This document shows positions 15,853-18,260 of a DNA stretch of 18,260 nucleotides, one piece after another. The position numbers and the translations under genes were made by a program. This DNA comes from Dunaliella salina (lineage: Eukaryota > Chlorophyta > Chlorophyceae > Chlamydomonadales > Dunaliellaceae): NCBI GenBank assembly GCA_002284615.2, contig MU069931.1, forward strand, positions 34,056 through 52,315, read 5' to 3'. The notes beneath the pieces were generated by a model. It did not search any database and was not told where the DNA came from. It saw only the letters and a program-made list of their open reading frames with translations. The first letter of the stretch is position 1. Each line of letters opens with the position of its first letter.

Positions 15853-16743
15853 CATCAGAGGGCCCAATACACACATATAAAGTAAAATCACACAGTGGCA
15901 TCCTTGGTAACGAAGGCGTAGATGCTCTAGCACTTCAAGCAGCTATGGTGCCTAATGAGGCCAACACCTCACTCAACCAGGCAGAAAATCCTGTATTCAT
16001 ACATAGTCCATCTCAAGTGGCTCACTGCACCTGTCACAACAGACAGCTCTCATACAGAACACTTGCCCCTTCCAAACCTCCGAGGCATACTGAAACTAAC
16101 AATGCATGAAAAGCACAAATAAGGAACAGCAAACCTCAGCACATATAGCTACCAAAATTAGCAAAACCTGCTCAGGATGTCCTATACTCACCCCACTGCA
16201 AATTCCAAAATCAGGAATGCTTTCTGGCAAATAGAATCTGTGACTCTTTAAGAACAGACCCATGTCCTCAAGTATCGAACAGACACCCTGTTCAATGGTA
16301 AACATGCCAGACACTTCAGTGGCCACCCCGGGCCTTCTATTCGCCCTATTTGTGGCGCACCTGATAGCACCTCCCATACCCTACTCAGATGCACTCACCC
16401 AGAGATAAACAGGATGAACATAAATCGCCACCACCAAGCACTCTGCACCTGCAGTAAAGCAATCAGGAAAGGAGACTATTGATCTTATATTTTGTTTTCA
16501 GATGCATGCAATACTAAGGGGCTCTGCTCCCTGGAGATGGAAATTTCAAATAGTGTCCACCGAAACGTTCCACATTTGCTGTTTCCATCCAGACAAACAA
16601 CAAACGCACAACTCAATCGCCCTGATGGCATTATATTTCAGCCCGTTGAAGGCAGAGTCTCCACACATCACCTGCAAAATATGAACCTTAGAGACAGAGA
16701 CATTCAACTCATTGATGTCACGTCATATTATCATTATTGCTAG
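15853..16743 (+). pseudogene. LINE-A-like remnant: RNase H end, CCHC knuckle, endonuclease part
   Basis: From 15853 the plus strand encodes YKVKSHSGILGNEGVDALAL, the last RNase H motif. The frame is open to a stop near 16107. A knuckle-like RPICGAPDSTSHTLLRC (about 16335-16400) follows, with its first Cys replaced by Arg, then INRMNINRHHQALC. Near 16560-16720 come VPHLLFPSR, NRPDGIIF and IQLIDVTSYY, matching in order the LPAYFFPR, RPDAAL and HLIEIKF segments of LINE-A at 9623-10945. It is clearly of the same family but more diverged. Several stops and frame changes separate the blocks, so it is an old dead copy. Confidence 0.68.
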
Positions 16744-16889
16744 ATTGCTGCAGTATCCTGGATCGGGTGGTTTGGTCAGTTGGACTGGAGTGGCCCTAAG
16801 TGTGGTACAACATCATGCTTGTCAGGTTCCAGTCAGGAAATCAGCCAGCAAAAGCCATAGCTAGAGTCTGGCATACGAAAGCTGTCACT

Positions 16890-17172
16890 CTAAAACAGCA
16901 GGCCTATGTCATCAAATACTGGAAACAGGCACCCCCTAGGGTCCGCTCTCTGACCCTTTTGTGGTGCACCAGATGGCACCTCCCATGCACTGCTTCCCAC
17001 AGCCAGGTTCTCGAGCCAGGTGCTTCTAGTAACCCTCCAGACCCCCATTAGCCAGTCTTGACTCATATCTTGTGGTGGAGAGACCTCACGGCACATTATG
17101 AGCTTATGCGTCCCCTATTCCTTAATTGATGTAGGGAGGATTCCTCTGCCTATGTAATTTTTCTTTTTTTTC
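16890..17172 (+). pseudogene. Second LINE-A-like remnant: knuckle region joined to C-terminus and 3' UTR
   Basis: The plus strand has a second knuckle-like block, GAPDGTSH type (about 16951-17000), readable only if the T-run 16957-16960 had one more base. It is followed almost directly by SQVLEPGASSNPPDPH and stop (about 17001-17051). The 3' UTR then matches the LINE-A 3' UTR (CTTGTGGTGGAG, TTGATGTAGGGAG, CTCTGCCTATGTAATTTTTC) with a T-rich tail to about 17172. The endonuclease region found in the full LINE-A is missing between knuckle and C-terminus, so this copy has an internal deletion. Confidence 0.7.
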
Positions 17173-18236
17173 TGTTGCATACATCCACAGATAGATTGAA
17201 TGAACATAAATTGACACCTTTCTTTCCTTTTCTTTTCTTTTCTTTCCGTTCCTCTCCTTACAGTGGATATTGCTGTAGCCATCACCCCCGGAGGACTCTA
17301 TGCGGTTGCGGCACATGTCAGTGGTACAGTCCTGTCACATTGCCGCTCTACACCCTCTGCCTCCAAGTGGTTGATCTGACGCAAATTGCATCCTGGTGCC
17401 ATTGAAAGGATGTGGGCTGAGTGATTGGGTCTTGAAGAGCTACCTTTCACAAAATGTTCTAATCACTGTGCAGCATGCACTTGCATACGAGCCATTCCTT
17501 ACATACCATGCAAACTACGCAGCGGTTGCCTCTTTCACTGGCCCAAGCTGCATGTCGTTTCAGAAGGTTTTTCTTCTGGGCTTCTCTCCCCCGGGCTTCT
17601 CCCTCTCGGATTACGTCACCCCCCTGAATGCATCATCATGGGGGTTGCCAGGAGTCAGCCATCGATTGGACAATGTAAGCATGCATGGGAGCTCTGGAAA
17701 AGCACACCTGCTCCCGAGTACTCGGAGGCCTGTTAGAATTGGAAGAATTGGAAGACCTGGGACGCCTGGAGGGTCTGGAAGGTCTTGTATGCCTGAAGGG
17801 CCCGAACTCGTGGTGTTTGAATATAAGCACCACCAGAACACACCCAACCGCCCAGGGTGCGGCCTTTTCCACAAAACCCATTGCTTTCCCAGATACCTTG
17901 ATTCCTATGGAACACCTCCATCCAATGACAAAGTATGTTCCATGTTGTCACACGTGCAGTGCAAGTCGCATACAGGTTGCATGTGCATTTGTAAAATTTT
18001 ATTTTCTGTGTGTTTTCATCACAAAACCTTACTCAGCTTGTTTTGTCTTGTTTTGACTTCCTGAATTCAAAGCCATACCTTCTAATGGTAGCACGAAGTG
18101 TCGGTACACTAATGATTGACCTTTTTAGAGCACGCTGAGTCGGAATCCCCATCCTCCTTTGCGCTTGGACAGGTGGGATCCTGAGATACAAAAGCCAGGA
18201 AAAGCGCTTAATTGAGCAAGCAGCGAGAGCTGATTG
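17173..18236. other. No recognisable gene
   Basis: Sequence after the LINE tail. A pyrimidine-rich tract at 17217-17263 (CTTTT repeats) ends in CTTACAG, which looks like a eukaryotic splice acceptor, but no exon with family resemblance follows. An imperfect 9-base repeat (17736-17800, GAATTGGAA/CTGGAAGG type) codes for a short Gly-X-X pattern in one frame and a Leu-Glu pattern in another. The longest open frame (about 17396-18064, plus) has no recognised motif. Confidence 0.55.
17217..17263 (+). repeat. Polypyrimidine tract ending in CTTACAG
   Basis: About 45 bases that are almost all C or T on the plus strand, with CTTTT repeats, ending in CTTACAG. It fits either a low-complexity tract or a 3' splice site; no flanking exon confirms the latter. 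Confidence 0.4.
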
Positions 18237-18238
18237 CT

Positions 18239-18260
18239 TACACACACACACACACACACA
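18239..18260. repeat. (CA)n microsatellite at the window edge
   Basis: At least ten CA dinucleotides run to the end of the window, so the true length is unknown. Confidence 0.95.

Noticed and set aside
17217..17405. Splice acceptor with a host exon
   Set aside because: The CTTACAG after a pyrimidine tract is suggestive, but the following frame is short and has no recognisable domain.
17685..17830. Collagen-like or Leu/Glu repeat gene
   Set aside because: A short imperfect 9-base repeat produces both patterns in different frames.
18033..18257. Minus-strand frame resembling a transposase helix-turn-helix (TLRATIRRYGF)
   Set aside because: The match is a few residues long, the N-terminus is a CA-repeat translation, and no catalytic residues are in the window.

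Overview
The window looks like a transposon-dense stretch of nuclear DNA from a eukaryote, most likely a green alga. The reasons are a Ty3/gypsy pol that carries a cytosine methyltransferase and a PHD finger, several LINE remnants with RNase H plus a restriction-like endonuclease, AT-rich trinucleotide microsatellites, and no operon-like or prokaryotic signals. The phylum is inferred from family resemblance, not shown by a host gene. I found no intact host gene, tRNA, rRNA or CRISPR array.

Left part (51-7945, minus strand): one large Ty3/gypsy-type retroelement, read right to left as gag, zinc knuckle, protease-like domain, reverse transcriptase, RNase H, C5-cytosine DNA methyltransferase, integrase and PHD finger. 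Neither LTR lies in the window. The copy is broken by one gag stop, two methyltransferase stops, about seven frameshifts and three insertions. The insertions are a 665-bp MITE-like element between protease and RT (5222-5886), a 375-bp TRIM with 72-bp LTRs inside RNase H (3925-4299), and a 185-bp hAT-like MITE further into RNase H (3568-3752). Collapsing the TRIM and hAT target duplications rejoins the flanking pol reading frame, which verifies both sets of boundaries.

Middle (7946-9400): a 9-bp minisatellite of about 76 units starts where the gag homology stops. It is interrupted by a 250-bp insert with two 52-bp direct repeats. A decayed LINE C-terminal fragment (minus) follows.

Right-centre (9498-13545, minus strand): a long LINE remnant (LINE-A). 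Its order is a methyltransferase-like domain resembling PCIF1/CAPAM, RNase H, a CCHC knuckle, a restriction-like endonuclease, a C-terminal tail and a 3' UTR. RNase H is split by a 5'-truncated copy of the same LINE family on the plus strand (11103-12172). That copy is itself split by a 903-bp minus-strand element with a 13-bp target duplication and a heptamer tail (11242-12144).

Right (13546-18260): trinucleotide microsatellite, about 1.7 kb of unassigned sequence, an inverted LINE RT fragment abutting plus-strand LINE-A remnants (15853-17172), then about 1 kb with no recognisable gene and a terminal CA repeat.

Two features stand out: two unrelated retroelements in one window each carry a methyltransferase or methyltransferase-like domain, and most frameshifts are one base short in a homopolymer run. 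The second point raises the possibility that some apparent decay is sequencing error (the window also holds 8 N).
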